Shown here: in pieces, positions 13,332 to 27,383 of the stretch
Layout of the letters: each line of letters begins with the position of its first letter
How positions within the stretch are numbered: the stretch's first letter is position 1
Source: Rhopalosiphum padi
Taxonomy: Eukaryota; Arthropoda; Insecta; Hemiptera; Aphididae
Direction of reading: 5' to 3'
Assembly (NCBI RefSeq): GCF_020882245.1
Contig: NC_083598.1
Coordinates: 29,859,858 to 29,923,857 of the forward strand
DNA length: 64,000 nucleotides
Notes under the pieces: generated by a model
The model's database searches: none
What the model saw: only the letters and a program-made list of their open reading frames with translations
What the model was told of the DNA's origin: nothing
Program-made: the position numbers and the translations under genes

Positions 13332-15021
13332 TATACCGTATACCGACGGCAATAGACATAAATTATTAGACGACTGGATTGTTTGTATATTATTATTTAT
13401 GTATATTCAATATACCTATATTATGTCCTGTGCGTTGGTACACGGTGTGGACTTTCGGTAACACGATTACGGTATGTGTTTACTTGGGAGCCGGTATCTC
13501 ATAACGACTTAATTATAAATAATAATATTGGACCCCTGTCGGCACACTGGGACCTTTAATAATTACAATATGATTGTTTCAACACGACTCAGCATGTTTT
13601 ATGGGTTTCCAAAACAGACACGCAACACAGAACCGACATAAAAAAATAAACAGTAATACCACGCAGACGATAAGAGCCCAGATTGATTAATTGATTTGGT
13701 ATTTTATGTTGTGTTCAGCATTAACTACTTCACGTTTGAGATATATTTATTATTGTTATTATTATAATATGTTTGTTTAATCTAAACCCAACAGAAGGTA
13801 ATTTTCTCTCAAATACAGGATTGCCCTAATGGTCTTTAATATAGTTTATAAACTAACAGTGATTTATGACCATAAGCATTAAAAAAATGTTCACTATTCA
13901 CTATTAAGAACCTATTTTGAACCTTTTATTTTTTTTTCTTAAGAGTTAAATTTTTTCTCAAATTTTTCATAATTAAAATAATACACATTTTGATCAAGAT
14001 TATGGTTTTTATTTTCAAAATTGTTGTAGTTATTAATTACTTAGTAATAAGGGGAATTTTTGACGACAATGAAATTAAAATGTAATTGAAAACTGCTTTG
14101 TTATATATCATGTGATGATTATGTGATTAAATAGTTTGTTAAAAACTTAGGAATAAAAAACACCGACTAAAACAGTGGGTGTGTCTCCCAATACAATGTA
14201 TACTTAACATCAAAGTTCGCAAAAAAACTCTAAATTCCATGCGTGTGTAAATAAATTTAAATAACCTTTTAGCTATTGATTATTAGTTTATTATAAATGT
14301 TTGCAATTTATTTTCCATACATAAAGTCACCAATTATTTTTTAGATAACTAATAAAAAATGATTTAATATTAAATAAGTTAAAACTCATTAAAACATGTG
14401 TTACAAAGTTATTTACTAATTTAAACTTCTATGCATGTTCAATGGAACATTTTAAATTATGTTATTTTATTCTATAGTTAATCTTAATGAGAACTTATTA
14501 AATAATATTTTGATAAATTAAATTCTTCGGTAACTAAACGGATTTTCGTTCTCAAACAAATGCATGTTAAATTTTTTAAATTTATTTAGTTTCTTACATT
14601 ATTATTTTCCTACATCGCTTTAATACACTTCCTAAAATTCTATACATATTAGCTATACTTATTATAATATATCTATAAGTACCCATATTGTTTATAAATA
14701 TGAAATTTGAAGAAAATAGATAGTAATTTATACGTTTTTTTTTTTGAAGTAACGAACTTATGGTAGTTATATTTAACGTTATATTATAGTATATTATTAT
14801 GGTTGTCGTGCTGCGTCAACTAGTAAAATTTGTGGTATTCCCAAGATTCCGAGCTCAAATACTATACAGCACCCGTACACAAGGGATGAAGAAAGACGCT
14901 GCAACTCGGTATTATTATTTTTTTTTTTTCATATTCCTAACCAGGACGGGTTACAATATATATATATATATATACTTTTTTATTACACATTACCCCATGG
15001 GGTGCACAATTAATAAAAACG

Positions 15022-15040
15022 TATTATTATTATTATTATT
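15022..15040. repeat. (ATT)n microsatellite
   Basis: About six ATT units, following a (TA)n run at 14956-14974. Confidence 0.75.
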
Positions 15041-15744
15041 GATATAATTTGACTACATAAACGGCATATCATATGACTTACCTGTGTGTGGGAACCCGCC
15101 GACTCCTTTTGTCGCCGCTATAATGCGCTTGTCGGTCCGTGAAATTCGTTCTCAGCGGTTCACAAAAGGACGAAGGAGTGTCACATTTTTTTATTTTTAT
15201 TTTTATTGACCAATTCCTATGGCCTCTGCGGAGGAATGGGTAAGAAAAGACGGTGTACCTATAGACGATGGCAAGACGACGTACAAGAAAAGCGAATTAT
15301 TATTTATGACCGAGCAATATTGTTGCACCTGCTGCGGTGCTGGTCGAAAGGAGGCAAACCGAGTAAAATATGGTCAGCACAGTAAATCAATTTTGTTTTT
15401 TTTTATTGGTTGACAATCATGTGAAACACGGTTTTTCAATCAATTGACGACGGTGTGCCTTAATTTTATTTCACTGGGTTACCTGCTACCTATACATACT
15501 CGTGTTATAACAGCAGAAATGCATGAGACATTATTCATATTTATGAATATAATATTAAAATTGCATACTTGACAATATCATTTCCATGATATGTAACATA
15601 CCATGATCAACATACTGTGGTATATGACGTGGTATATGACGGGAGTCACAAAATGTCGGACCATATTTTATTCAGACACGAGGAATAAAAATTAACCATT
15701 TACAATTATATAATAATATAATGATTAAAATATTTACTTTGCAT

Positions 15745-15825
15745 TTTTTATAGCCCACAAAAAATTTCCAAATTCTTAATATAGCCCTTCAGAAATATTA
15801 ATCGGCGATCCCTAGCCTGATAACG
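15745..15825 (-). mobile_element. Probable hAT-type transposon relic
   Basis: The minus strand reads CTAGGGATCGCCGATTAATA and then GAAGGGCTATATTAAG, the kind of decayed subterminal sequence seen at ends of hAT elements. No complete inverted repeat pair or target duplication was found. Confidence 0.25.
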
Positions 15826-16576
15826 ATATAATGTTTACTGTATCGATCTGTTTTACTTGAAATGTTAAAGTTGAGTTAATTTATTTATAGTGACACGATT
15901 TTCAATATCATGAGTACAACAAAAACACTATTCAGCAATTTGTAAAATGTACTATTAAAAATGGAATTATAATTCTTCATAATTAAATATACAAATTTCC
16001 GCAAAAACGCGTTATAGGAAAACGTAATAACATACGAGTTTTATTTTTACAAAATAACAATTTATTAAATATAGTTTTATAATATATTTTTTTTAATAAA
16101 ACCCAAATTATATATATTATCTAACAATAACTTTATTATTAATCATGTGATTCGGCAGAAAATAATTTTTAAAAAGCATACACTATTTTAATATTATACT
16201 ATAACATATACATTAATAAAAAAATATTTACGTTAAGATAATGTCAATAATTATGTAATATCTATATAGTATACCTATAGTTTATTTATAGCATAATATA
16301 TTATGATTATATCACAATTAACTTGAAATTTTTAAATTCATATTACGTAAAATATAACATTGGTTATTTCTTGAATACCTATTTAGTATTCATCTTGATA
16401 CTTATATTATTTGCAATAATAACTATTAAATTTGCTAATCATTACGAATTTTAAACTATTGATGTCAAACACAAAATTAATCTGAATTAGTACCTATACC
16501 CAATAGTTCTTCCGAAATGAGTCTTTCAGAATTATGAATTTCATTGTATAACATTTTTATGTTACGCCGACAATAA

Positions 16577-16604
16577 ATAATATGTATAATATGTATAATA
16601 TGTA
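16577..16604. repeat. 9-bp tandem repeat
   Basis: Three copies of ATAATATGT in a row followed by a degenerate unit. Short AT-rich minisatellite. Confidence 0.7.
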
Positions 16605-16636
16605 TATAATGTAATAATTTCTGTATCATATACGAC

Positions 16637-16650
16637 AGTGATGTCAAATC
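16637..16650 (+). mobile_element. Possible hAT transposon terminus (single end)
   Basis: CAGTGATGTCAAAT resembles a hAT-type terminal repeat start. The sequence following it (to about 16745) is GC-richer than its surroundings, but no partner end was found. Confidence 0.2.
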
Positions 16651-19600
16651 TTCGACCTACGAGTTTAAACTCGGACGACCACACATGCTTCATGTAAACA
16701 GTTAATTCAAACGTCACACAGTGTATTTTTAAGGTGCAGTCGGACACTTGTTATATTATTGTATACAGTATATACAGTTAGAATAATATTAGATGCGCTT
16801 GTCTTTAATGGTCTTAGTGTATTCTACATAATATTATGAACTTGGCACTCCACCTAATCTCTACTCGTACACATATTATTATACATACGCGCACACGCGT
16901 GCATACCTCCAACACGTTGTATTCAATTAAATTAAAAACCTACAAACATTTTTCAAATTAGTTCAACATTATAGGTATCGTGTATTAATAAAATAGTATT
17001 CAATATTAATTAAAAGTGAAACATTTTGAATTTACATATTTTAATAGAAATGAATTCCGTAGTATAGAGAAAATTATACGCTGTATTAATAAATTATTTT
17101 AAAAAAGAAGGATAAATTGATAATATATTTTATACGAAAGACACTTTAACCAAATAATAAACATTTATTTTCCACAATGGTAAATTAAATATTCATCATG
17201 ATACATTCAATATATTTAACAATATTTTACCCGGCCAATTAACTAAATAAACTTTATGAAAAATAACGATAGAAATAATTGTTATATTTTTATTCAATAG
17301 CTAAGTATTCAATGAATTAGTGTAGTTATACTATTTCAGGCTTATTTATATAATTATGGTTGAATAATTATTTAAAAAACTATAATTAAAAATTAAACTA
17401 TTATGCAGAAATATTAATTTAAAAACGTTTACATTTTATTACGCTGTAATTATAATTATAATTTAAATCTAAAATTGTCGGTGTTATTTATTGATTCGGC
17501 AGAAATAAATTATTATTAATCGTAATCCGTGTGCGTACACTTATTATAATTTTTAATTATATAATATAAATTTAATAACACTATTCTTTAAATTACTTAA
17601 CTATCTAAAGATAAAATTTTATTGTTATGTTTATGTACGTACTAATTATTATATTTTCCAGTTAAAAATTAATAACGTATAATAATATGTTTAATCCAGT
17701 TTCTGATTGACCCATACATAACTGTATAAACGTTCGTATAAATAATTATGATAGTTTAGTTTTAAAAGGATAAAGTATATAATATACTCGTCAAGTAACA
17801 AACGAAATTCCTACATTATAGTTTTAATATTGGTCATTTAAACATATACGATTGTATAGTTTAGGCCTACAGTCTGCAGTACTAATAGTATACTATACCA
17901 ACACCGGATTTTTTCATAATAACATTTTGAAATTCGAATGATTTATTTCACGTTTTGCTATACATAATATATTATTATTATGTATATATAGGTACAATGT
18001 GTATATTATTAAATATTAATGAGCCTGTGTGTATAATATGTCTTGTGTATGTTGTACTTTGTTTTAAGGGAATTATGTCCATAATAGTAATGAATAATGG
18101 TTAATTTTTCACAGCACGTTAGCACAGACAACGCACAATCTGTATATATTATTAAAATGTATATAAAATAGCCATACCTATTACAAATGATGTATAAACA
18201 ATATTATAAAAGTCGCAATGGATCGAATTATTTATGGGTAGTTAAATTAGATGGCTACAGCAGCGTTTTGATTGGCCAGGTTATACCTGAGTTTACGTGA
18301 AACCACAATAAAATGTTACGCCCTAATAGAATCGGTTTTTTTATTTTATTTTAATTTATGTTTCAACATTTAACAATCTCAATAATAACATGGTAGTATA
18401 AAAATTAATAACATAAAAACCATGTTTATAGTATTGAAACTTAATTTTTTCTACTTCCACCTCCCATGAAGTATTTATTTATCACCTAATTCACCTACAA
18501 GTTAAGCGATTATTAATTTATTATCTTATATTTTTCTGTTATTAAGATAAAAACCTACCCTATGAGAATAATTTTAATCATTGTTAAGTGACTAAATACC
18601 TATACAATTACGCCTCAAATATTACCTCTTCATGAACGAAAAGTTGCATTATAATAATATTTACAACAAAACAAATTGAATAATTAAAAAACATTAAATT
18701 ATGAAAATATTTTAAAGAAATTTCAATTTTTAAAAATTCTATAAAGGAAAATTAAAATTAAAAGTTGTATGACGTAAAGTACTAACTTAAACAGAGTAAC
18801 CTTTTAAACATTTTAAGTAGGTGTGTAGAGAACTGAGTAAACTATCCTTTACTATAATATAATTATTAATTATACATGCTGGATGATGTTAAAATGAAAC
18901 AATGTATTCTAATTAACATACCACGCGTAGTGATTAAAATATAAAATCGAATAATATTATGACCAGTTAATAACAAATTCTCGTCTCTCGTACCTAATTA
19001 TGCGAGTTATTTTATACTATTTATTTGTATATATTTACTACCTAGTATTTAGTAGTGTTGGTACCTACATATTATTATATTTCCAATTTTCTAAAAACCT
19101 TATAAATTATAGTGCAATTTTAAATCAATAAACAATAAATATCTATTTTGTTTCTTAAAGACTTTCTTGGCATTCAAAAACGTGCCATTACTTATTAATT
19201 ACAACTATGAATTAATGATGAACTAATGTCAATAATTATTATTTAATGGCATTATATAGGTACACGATACAATAAATGCTTTATAAATTATAAGTATCTG
19301 ATTTTAATTTTGCCCTTCGGATATTTAACACCTTGGCGAACATATTGTAATAATATTTACTAATAGCTGTTTAATTAGAGTTATTACTCTAATATATACT
19401 ATAATGATAATTCCAATTCGAAATATTAAGAAGTCTAGACAGCTATTTCCAAAATGTACAAAAATAAAATGGAAATATAGTATGTTCGAGTATTTAATGC
19501 ATTAAAGATATGTGCCTAAATAATATAATATACAATTTATTAAAAAAAAACAGTTTTATTCAAATTTCTATTAAGTCATCAATATTGTCAATGAATAAAT

Positions 19601-20039
19601 TTCTCGTCGTTTATTTCATTACATTATGCATATTGTATATTCATAATATATAGATGGATATAATAAACTATATAGTGTAAGTGTGCTTTAATTGGATAAT
19701 TAAACCTACTGCCAAAAATATTTAAAATTACTTTAGGATTTGGAGCAAAACAACATAAACATGTCAAACGAGTTTAAATAATTAAATTTAATACATTGCA
19801 CAGTATATTTCCTTGAAAAACTATGCACAAGCACAATTCAAAGAACACAACACCAATTAAAATGTACACAACGTATAAGAGAAACGACGTATAAAAACAA
19901 TGTTTAGCTGGCTGTATTTAACATGAAATAAAACAGTTAAATTAAGTAGAAATATAATTTTGATTTAACCATTTACTGCGTCAATATAATTTATAAGATT
20001 ATTAATGTAAAACCTAATTGATTAATTATACAATAAATA

Positions 20040-20627
20040 TCATAGTAAATTAAAAACAGGTAAGAAATTCATGCGAATGGCAATTGATTTCGTAGATTTA
20101 ACTATAGTTTCACTGTATCGTCGTGTGTAAAGAAAACCCATAGTATAAAAATACGTCAACATTGATTTATCAGCCAGATTATAGAGATTTGCAATAATTA
20201 AAAATAAAATAGGTAGGAGCGTCGTCGGGCCGATAATAATAATAATAATTATAATTATAAAATGAAGAAGACCAGCATCATCAATGAGACGACTAGCCGG
20301 AGCGTATACGATGCACATATATAGGTATAATTTAGTATCGTAATAGGTCAAATTCCCATCGAGATGGTATCTTCCAGAGTTGGAAACGATTAAAACGGCT
20401 ATAAAAGATATTACAAATAACCCGGGCACCGAATTCACGTGTATTATACGAAAAGCCGTTTCCCTTGGATCGTCCCGTATAGATCCGCCTTGGCGATAAA
20501 CATAAATAAAATACAAATATAATAAAAACCCGAAGGAAGACGAACGCTCATAAAACATAAATGACACAAACGCGCGCGCCGTCGGGAAGAGAATACAATA
20601 TAATAAAGACAATAGTTGTAACATCAT
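20040..20627 (-). CDS. Hypothetical hydrophobic protein ORF (195 codons)
   Basis: An uninterrupted minus-strand frame runs from tandem ATGATG at 20627-20622 to a stop ending at 20040; the frame is open back to about 20672. The predicted product starts with a signal-peptide-like stretch, MMLQLLSLLYCILFPTARAF, has several hydrophobic segments, one NLT glycosylation motif, and a run of isoleucines encoded by an (ATT)-type microsatellite. A TATAAATA box on the minus strand lies at about 20682-20689, roughly 55-60 bases before the ATG. In DNA this AT-rich an ORF of this length is not expected often by chance, but hydrophobicity can come from AT bias alone and no family is recognised. It may be spurious. 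Confidence 0.2.
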   Translation of the reverse strand: MMLQLLSLLYCILFPTARAFVSFMFYERSSSFGFLLYLYFIYVYRQGGSIRDDPRETAFRIIHVNSVPGLFVISFIAVLIVSNSGRYHLDGNLTYYDTKLYLYMCIVYAPASRLIDDAGLLHFIIIIIIIIIGPTTLLPILFLIIANLYNLADKSMLTYFYTMGFLYTRRYSETIVKSTKSIAIRMNFLPVFNLL

Positions 20628-20681
20628 AGTAGTACCTGCAAACGACGGCACCGATCTCAATTTGTACAGCCGGTCCTAAGT

Positions 20682-20689
20682 ATTTATAC
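20682..20689 (-). promoter_or_regulatory. Candidate TATA box upstream of the 195-codon ORF
   Basis: The minus strand reads GTATAAATAC here, a good TATA consensus placed to start transcription near 20655, just ahead of the ATGATG. TATA-like words are common in AT-rich DNA, so it supports the ORF only weakly. Confidence 0.2.
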
Positions 20690-23600
20690 ATATATATTAT
20701 ATACTGTAGACCGGCAGTTTATTTTTTAATTGGTCGCGCACAGGGGGTGGCGCGGTCGGCGCAGCACGGTTTTTCGAAAATATTTTAATCGTCTTGGGTA
20801 CGTCATATTTTTACGTGGGCATATAACCACAGCCGGGACGATATACCAATACTAAGTAGGTACTGTGCGTGTACCTACTACAGTGTGTGATATCTGAAAA
20901 TTCAAGAGATTGAAGCTTTTAACGTTCGCGTATTGCAATATAATATTATAGGTACCTCTATGTATAATTACAACAACTAACAAGCTGAAGGTCCCTCGTC
21001 CATCGAACCAATTACGAGCCCCATAGCTGCAGTCGAGTAATACAGCAACCATCGATTAAAATAACGTTCGTCCCGCCAAATGCCGAAAAGTATTTTACGT
21101 GCGCCGTGACATGTAGGAGGGTGCGTTTGTCTTTGATGTTTCAGTTATCACACTGTTCATTGCACACGAACGCCACATGTATAGCGCCAACATTAATTGT
21201 ACCAATCGATTATTATAAATAACGATCTACACGCGGCACACCGTCTCGCTAGCTGCTGTCAATTATGACAAATTCATCCTAATGGCGGATTAATCCAATT
21301 ATTAATCGTATTATTATTAATACATTGTTATAAGCGTTTCGACTAATAAGGTTTACAAAGTTACCTATAAGTGACTCTAAAAATATGGTTAACAATTTTT
21401 GAGTTGTTGCCTGTTAGGTTAGATATATATACCAAAAAAAATCTCCACATTTGTAACAGAACAAAACAATACTTGACTGAATTAATAACATTTTGATATA
21501 TTTATTTGTATTTATTGTTTATATGTAAAATACAATTTAAATTAGACGCTCCAAATTAGGATTTTTATTTGATCCTCCAATTTTATACTTATCATTATTA
21601 AACTATCAAAAAATAACGAAATCCTTAAACTAAATTTCTTGGTCAAATCATACATAGTCGTTCGGATAATATAAATATTTTTTAAAACAATTTTACTCTT
21701 TAAAAAAAATAAATTATTATTATTATTTTACTTTAAGCATCGTTTTTTTATATTTCGATTAGTGCGCAACTATCATTATATTATTGTTCAATCGAACAGA
21801 ATGAATCGATTCGCGTATACCATACATGTTTTCCGTTTATACGGTATAACGTATTTCGTATCATCGACAAACGTATATTAGGAGGTAGGTATACGTACAA
21901 TTATTATACAACACGCGATTTGACGGTGGTTGCGTATAAAATAATACACAATTACTAAACGGTCGTGTGTAAAATAGTTGTACGCTTTACATAAACTAAA
22001 CATATAAAGACAATTGCTGACATTTAATTAAAACGCAATCGACGAACACAAGTCCTCCGGTTATATTATCGCACTGCGCATTTAATTAAACGTAAGTACA
22101 CATAAATACAACACCTGGATAAACGATTTCCTGTACAGTGTCAGGGGCCCGACCAATATCTTTATTGTAACAGGACGGACGCGTATTGCTACATTATGTT
22201 ATTATTATTATGACGATGATAAATAAAATAATAATAATTTTTGAAAATTACTGTGGGCAGCAGGAGCAGACGTGGTATATTCGCACACGCTGCAGCGAAC
22301 AACTACTACTGTTACAACAAGTAACACGACTGTAAATTGTAATGACACTTTTTACCGTCGCAATTTAACCAGTATTAATTATTAATCAATTTAAATTTAC
22401 CTACATATACGTGAATATTTTATTCCTGTAATCCGAGTTTTTTTAAGGCGTTATTCCGCTATAATAAAATTTGTAAAATGTGATCGAGCAATAACTAATA
22501 CGTCTGCGCATAAGCTTAAATATAGTTTATGCTAATTGCTAATAATAAAATATAAATACGATCAGTAATTTTAACGATAGTTGTTGCGGAGATAATAATA
22601 TTATTATGGTGTATACCAATGGTTGTACTTTATTCGTAGAAACACCAAATAACTACCATTTTAAGTAATAACTTAGTCTAACTGTCCAAACGTTAAATTA
22701 TATATTTCAAATAAAATACAATTTAGACTTATAAAAATTCAGTAAATATTAATTTACAGGATATTTAAATAAATATATATATATATTATATACTGTCTAC
22801 AATTTTAAATTAACCAATGATTTTTAGAAATATAATATATAAGTAAATAAAATTACAAACGAACCCGTTGTATTGGTTCAGAGCCAGCGATCTGCAGTAC
22901 CTACGAATTGAAAATAAACTATTTGGGTCGAATGAAAAACTGAAATTAACCGAACTGTTTTATATAAACAACCCTAATGGGGGCGATTTACTATGTAATA
23001 CTATACGTCTATACAATAAACAATTACCCGTAGTTACGTACTTAGGTATTATATGGGAAACAATAATATAGCACACTAGCTAAGTGTATACAATTTACAA
23101 TGTGTAAGTACTTGCTAAGGGAATAAGATTAATCGGTCTTTAACGTCGACGTTTTGCGGGAACCCTCTCGGCGAGAGTTCTTTGTAAAAATAAACTTTTT
23201 TGGCTGGAAAAAATATAATATATAGTAAGTATATACAAATAAAAAACACGGGATTTCAATAAACTGTTTAAAACACGGAAGTAGCGAGTTCGAATAAATG
23301 ACATCGATTTATTTCAAAGTTTTTACAATAACACTATACATTAAACATGTATATATAGTGTTTGGGCGGAAAAGAGAGTACATTATTATAATGGGGTGCG
23401 GCTTCTGTATCAACTCCCCACCTTCCGCTTCGCGTCGCCTGTAGTCAAACGCCGAAAAACACCAAAGGATTTATGTACTACGCCACTGCCGCCGCCACCG
23501 ACGTCGCCGAACAGCGGTTTACATAATATTTTAAAAATCCGAAAACACGTGGAGCAATGGGATAGGATGCGACGAGGGAGAGAAATGCGACGTACACGCA

Positions 23601-24420
23601 AGCCCACACATTTCAATACAAACATTACAAACAGTTCTGGCGATCATCGACAACGTAAAAAAGGAAACGCACTTACGAGTTTATGCTGCAAATCATATAC
23701 ATATTATATACATTACCTAACTATGATTTGCAAGTGCCTACCTATATCGGGCTATATGCCTAGAGTACCTATGTCCTATACACATCACGTATTATCATCG
23801 AACGATCATATGTAATACATCCTTTATAATATATATTATATTTATTTATTTATATATCTTGTGATGTAAATAAAATGTTCGATTTATTAGAAGAGTGCAA
23901 AATGTGTTTATAATATTTTATTAATGGGACAATTAATTATTGTACGTATAAATACAGCTAGTTTATATATATTTTAATATTTATACAAGGAAATCTAATG
24001 TATTTCAAGTATTTGTACATTGATTTAAACATGATATAACATCACTAAAATATCACAAAAACTATAAGTATAAACTTTATACCTGTATACAAGTATACCT
24101 ATCCACTCGCCAAGTAAATCGAAAATTATAAATAGCAACACTACAAAATATTTCCGGACTTTGCTATGCAGCAAAACCCATCGTCTTAATAACTGACGAG
24201 TACATTGTATTTTTGATTTTTTATTCCCGGCCGTATTTTTAGACGCATTTTTAGAGCTTGCACAGTGGTTTTGTTGTGACTATAATACGCATCAGGTGTA
24301 CCCATACAAAAGCGTAAACCCCCGAACACGGTGTCAGATACCTACCGATACCTATATATACGTGTATACGCAGTAATAATGTTACGCATTATATTATTAT
24401 TATAATTAATGCGCTTTATC
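20690..24420. other. Intergenic DNA, mixed composition
   Basis: GC-richer patches occur at 20700-21060, 22130-22320 and around 23400-23620; the rest is AT-rich. A 139-codon frame at 23396-23815 begins at GTG rather than ATG and is proline/arginine-rich without a family match. No exon or RNA gene could be supported. Confidence 0.5.
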
Positions 24421-24424
24421 CGGA

Positions 24425-24445
24425 CGGCGAGTATTTTACTCGCCG
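24425..24445. repeat. Perfect 9-bp stem hairpin
   Basis: CGGCGAGTA, a 3-base TTT loop, then TACTCGCCG. The stem is GC-rich and exact, which stands out in this AT-rich DNA. Its role is unknown. Confidence 0.6.
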
Positions 24446-25045
24446 CCTACGAAGATTCGGTCAACTCTCTTCGTACATAATGTGTAGCAGAGAAAAAAAT
24501 TAAATTCTAATCGAAATACTAATACGTGTGTATATGTGTAAACGCGTACAGGAAAGACTGCGGTCTGCGTTGATGACGGTCTGTCGGGGCGTATATATAT
24601 ATATATTATAGTTTATACAAACATATACAATGCTGTGCGTGTGCCGAACATATCGTACAGCACATACATATATAATGTGTACGGTCGTCGGCTGCGAGGC
24701 TAGAAAGTTTGACGGTGATAAATTCCGTCGGCTCGGTCGGTTATTAATTCGTAATAATTTAATTTCCAAACGTACCTATAATACTGCTGCAGTATATATA
24801 ATAATATAATATATACACCGGTCGTGATACCCCTCCGCCTATGCACGTAAAGCCCGCGACCACGTATATATTATACGGAACACGATGACGTATAATAATA
24901 ATAATAATATTAATAACATTATCGTATTATCATATTATTATGACGGGCGCACTCCGCCGCCACAATATTCCTCGCCGCCGAGATGTAGCCACAGCAGCAG
25001 CAGCATCGGTAACCGGACCGTACTGGACCCGACTGTATATAATAC

Positions 25046-25086
25046 GCGCGCACACACGCACAAACACGCACACACGAACACGCACA
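25046..25086. repeat. (CA)n-rich microsatellite with CG steps
   Basis: About 40 bases of ACAC/GCAC units, inside the CpG-rich island. Confidence 0.7.
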
Positions 25087-25659
25087 ATTCATTAGGCACC
25101 GGGTCGCGCCCAGCGGGACGCCGTCCGCACGGTTTTGTCGTTTTATATTATCCGTATTAAATTATCGTTATTACCGCTTGTACGCTGTCGCCGCCGCGCC
25201 GCCACTGCCCGCCCCTCGACTCCTCCAAAGTGTGGGCGCCACTTACTAAATAATAATAATATCATCCGCCGCCACTGCGGCAGTTGCACTACCCGCCGAT
25301 GCACCAGACGTCCGCAGTGACAACTGCTGCTGCACCTATACCTACGCGTAATAGTGCATTGCGAACGCGTCCCTGCTCGAGTCGAAAACTTATGGAAGCG
25401 TAGACGTGTTTCGTGCGATTTCAATGTACCTGCAGTATATAGTGCATAATAATAATAATAAGTAATAAGCCGCATAAAAAGTGCATCTGCATGGTATTAT
25501 ATTATTATTATTATTATATGAGTTGAGACGCCGCGTTGAGTATAAAATTCACATACGCCATGTCATTTGTATTCTATAGATTTCATTTCCGCAAGTTGCC
25601 TGATCAATAGGGACCGAATATAAAACTAATTATTACAAAATTACTTAATTTTTTCCATT

Positions 25660-25735
25660 GCGTTCTGATTATTGGCCCACCATCGTGAAATTTGTTATGC
25701 GGCCCTCGATGGGGAAAATAAACTACACTGCGCTC
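25660..25735 (-). mobile_element. Possible hAT-type relic
   Basis: On the minus strand CCATCGAGGGCCGCATAACA followed by GGTGGGCCAATAATC has the GGCCG/GGGCC subterminal flavour of decayed hAT elements. No terminal repeats were found to bound it. Confidence 0.2.
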
Positions 25736-25799
25736 TAAACGAACAATATTTCTACAGCCCGCAGTAGTGCTGCAGTATCGTTTTCTCTCGGTCATGTCT

Positions 25800-26380
25800 A
25801 CCGCAGACTCGAGCGAAAACGTTCTAATTGAAATGCACGGTGTATTTTATAAAACAAATATAGCATGACTTTCAATAGTCGGACGACGGGTGGCACCGCC
25901 GATAGCATAATCATTATTCGTTTCCGTCACCTATTCGCACACGTCATATATTCCCACAGCAATTCTATATCTAAGATCTAACTGCATAAGTAAATGTATT
26001 TGTATACGATAATCATAAATTATTATATTGTAAATACATGCAATTTGTTGTACATAATAAACGGTAAATTTTAATTTTTAAATAAATTATTCAGTATAAG
26101 TGTGTGTACGGCTGAGTATACATGTAACTACTCGAATTATAACTTATAAGTCACATATATGTGTTATTGAAGTCGAAATTAAATGAACTTCGTCGGTGCG
26201 CATTCACCGTTCGGAGATTTAAACCTATTTGATATATTATATTCGTGTACTGTTTATACTGCTTAATAATATAAGGTTTACGTGGACGACTTTAATACGT
26301 TATATTATAACGTCTCAACGTCCACTGCATAATATAATATATTACTATATTATATATTATACACACGGGAACTCGGTGTG
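25800..26380. other. Intergenic, no feature seen
   Basis: AT-rich DNA between two GC-rich islands. Nothing beyond short AT repeats was found. Confidence 0.5.
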
Positions 26381-27090
26381 CGACGACAAGTCCGCGGAAA
26401 AAAAAAACTCGTCGCGATAAAATCTGCAGCAGCCGTCATTTTGCGGATATAACGCGCAGCATCACGTCGCACACTCGCACATTAATATTATTATTATTAT
26501 TATTATTATTACTAAAATAATATGATCATCGGCGTTCGTATTGCGTTTAAATCGCTATAAACTCGTATTCGACGACCATTCGATTTTTATTTCACTCGCG
26601 CGTGCACGCATATTATATATTTTTTCGTGTACACACCGCGCACATATCATCATCATCATCATTGCTGCAGCACCGTATAATATTATATGTGTAATAATAC
26701 TACTACTAATAATAATAATAATAATATACATACACACCACGTGGTATGATATAAATTATTATTTTTATATATCATCGCCGGCAAAAAAATCCTCGTGGCA
26801 GATTTATGAACAGTAATAGAATATCGCGAGCTTATCGAATAATCCGTTTAACCGCGGCGCTGCCCCTGCAAGCAGCAGCAGTAGCGAGCGTCGCATTATT
26901 ATGTATAACACTGTGCGTAATCGGCGGCACGTGTATATATAATCGTATGACGGTAAAAAAAAAAAATGAGATCCGTAATTACATCGGTTTCGGTATAGCA
27001 ATATTTCACGTTTTTAACGACCCGATGTTGACATCGGAATTATCCCGTGAATACGAGATTAATTAAAATTGCCTTGTGCAGCACCCTGCT
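26380..27090. other. GC/CpG-rich island with trinucleotide repeats
   Basis: CG-rich segments at 26395-26480, 26550-26650 and 26820-26940 alternate with (TTA)n at 26486-26511, (CAT)n at 26647-26662 and (AAT)n at about 26705-26724. Short frames here are repeat-driven. Confidence 0.35.
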
Positions 27091-27383
27091 GCACCGTAGT
27101 GCAGAGTTATTGAAAAAATAAAGTCACTATATCAATATGATTAAAGCGTCCGAAAACAGTCATCAATAATAATATCGTCTGATAAAAACGATTTTTTTTT
27201 TACCGTTAATCGATAGGTACTTCCTATATTATATTATAATTTATAGATGTATATACCTATTATGTAGTATTTTTTTTTTAGTCTCGAATGTTTTAAAAAA
27301 ATGATACATTATATTTATTATATATAATAAGTTGAATATTTAACCTACCTATAAACTATAATAGTACGCATGCATTGTACTGT

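Larger units (their letters stand above)
11350..20030. other. AT-rich intergenic DNA with microsatellites and transposon relics
   Basis: No gene was found. It contains microsatellites near 13.3, 15.0 and 16.6 kb and two probable hAT relics listed separately. A 64-codon ATG ORF at 15219-15413 lacks any recognisable family and has no neighbouring exon. Confidence 0.55.
24420..25480. other. GC/CpG-rich island
   Basis: CG-rich blocks occur at 24420-24460, 24560-24740 and most clearly at 24940-25400, the last including many CGC and GCCGCC units. It also holds a (CA)n-rich tract (25046-25086) and a perfect short hairpin at 24425-24445. Frames on both strands overlap one another, which argues for composition rather than coding. 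Confidence 0.4.

Noticed and set aside
15219..15413. 64-codon ATG ORF with a Cys-rich stretch (CCTCCGAG) and an internal GTAAGA
   Set aside because: No family recognised, no partner exon and a length expected by chance; kept only as a note.
23396..23815. 139-codon ORF
   Set aside because: Starts at GTG, is driven by a local GC-rich patch and overlaps an opposite-strand ORF; no domain seen.
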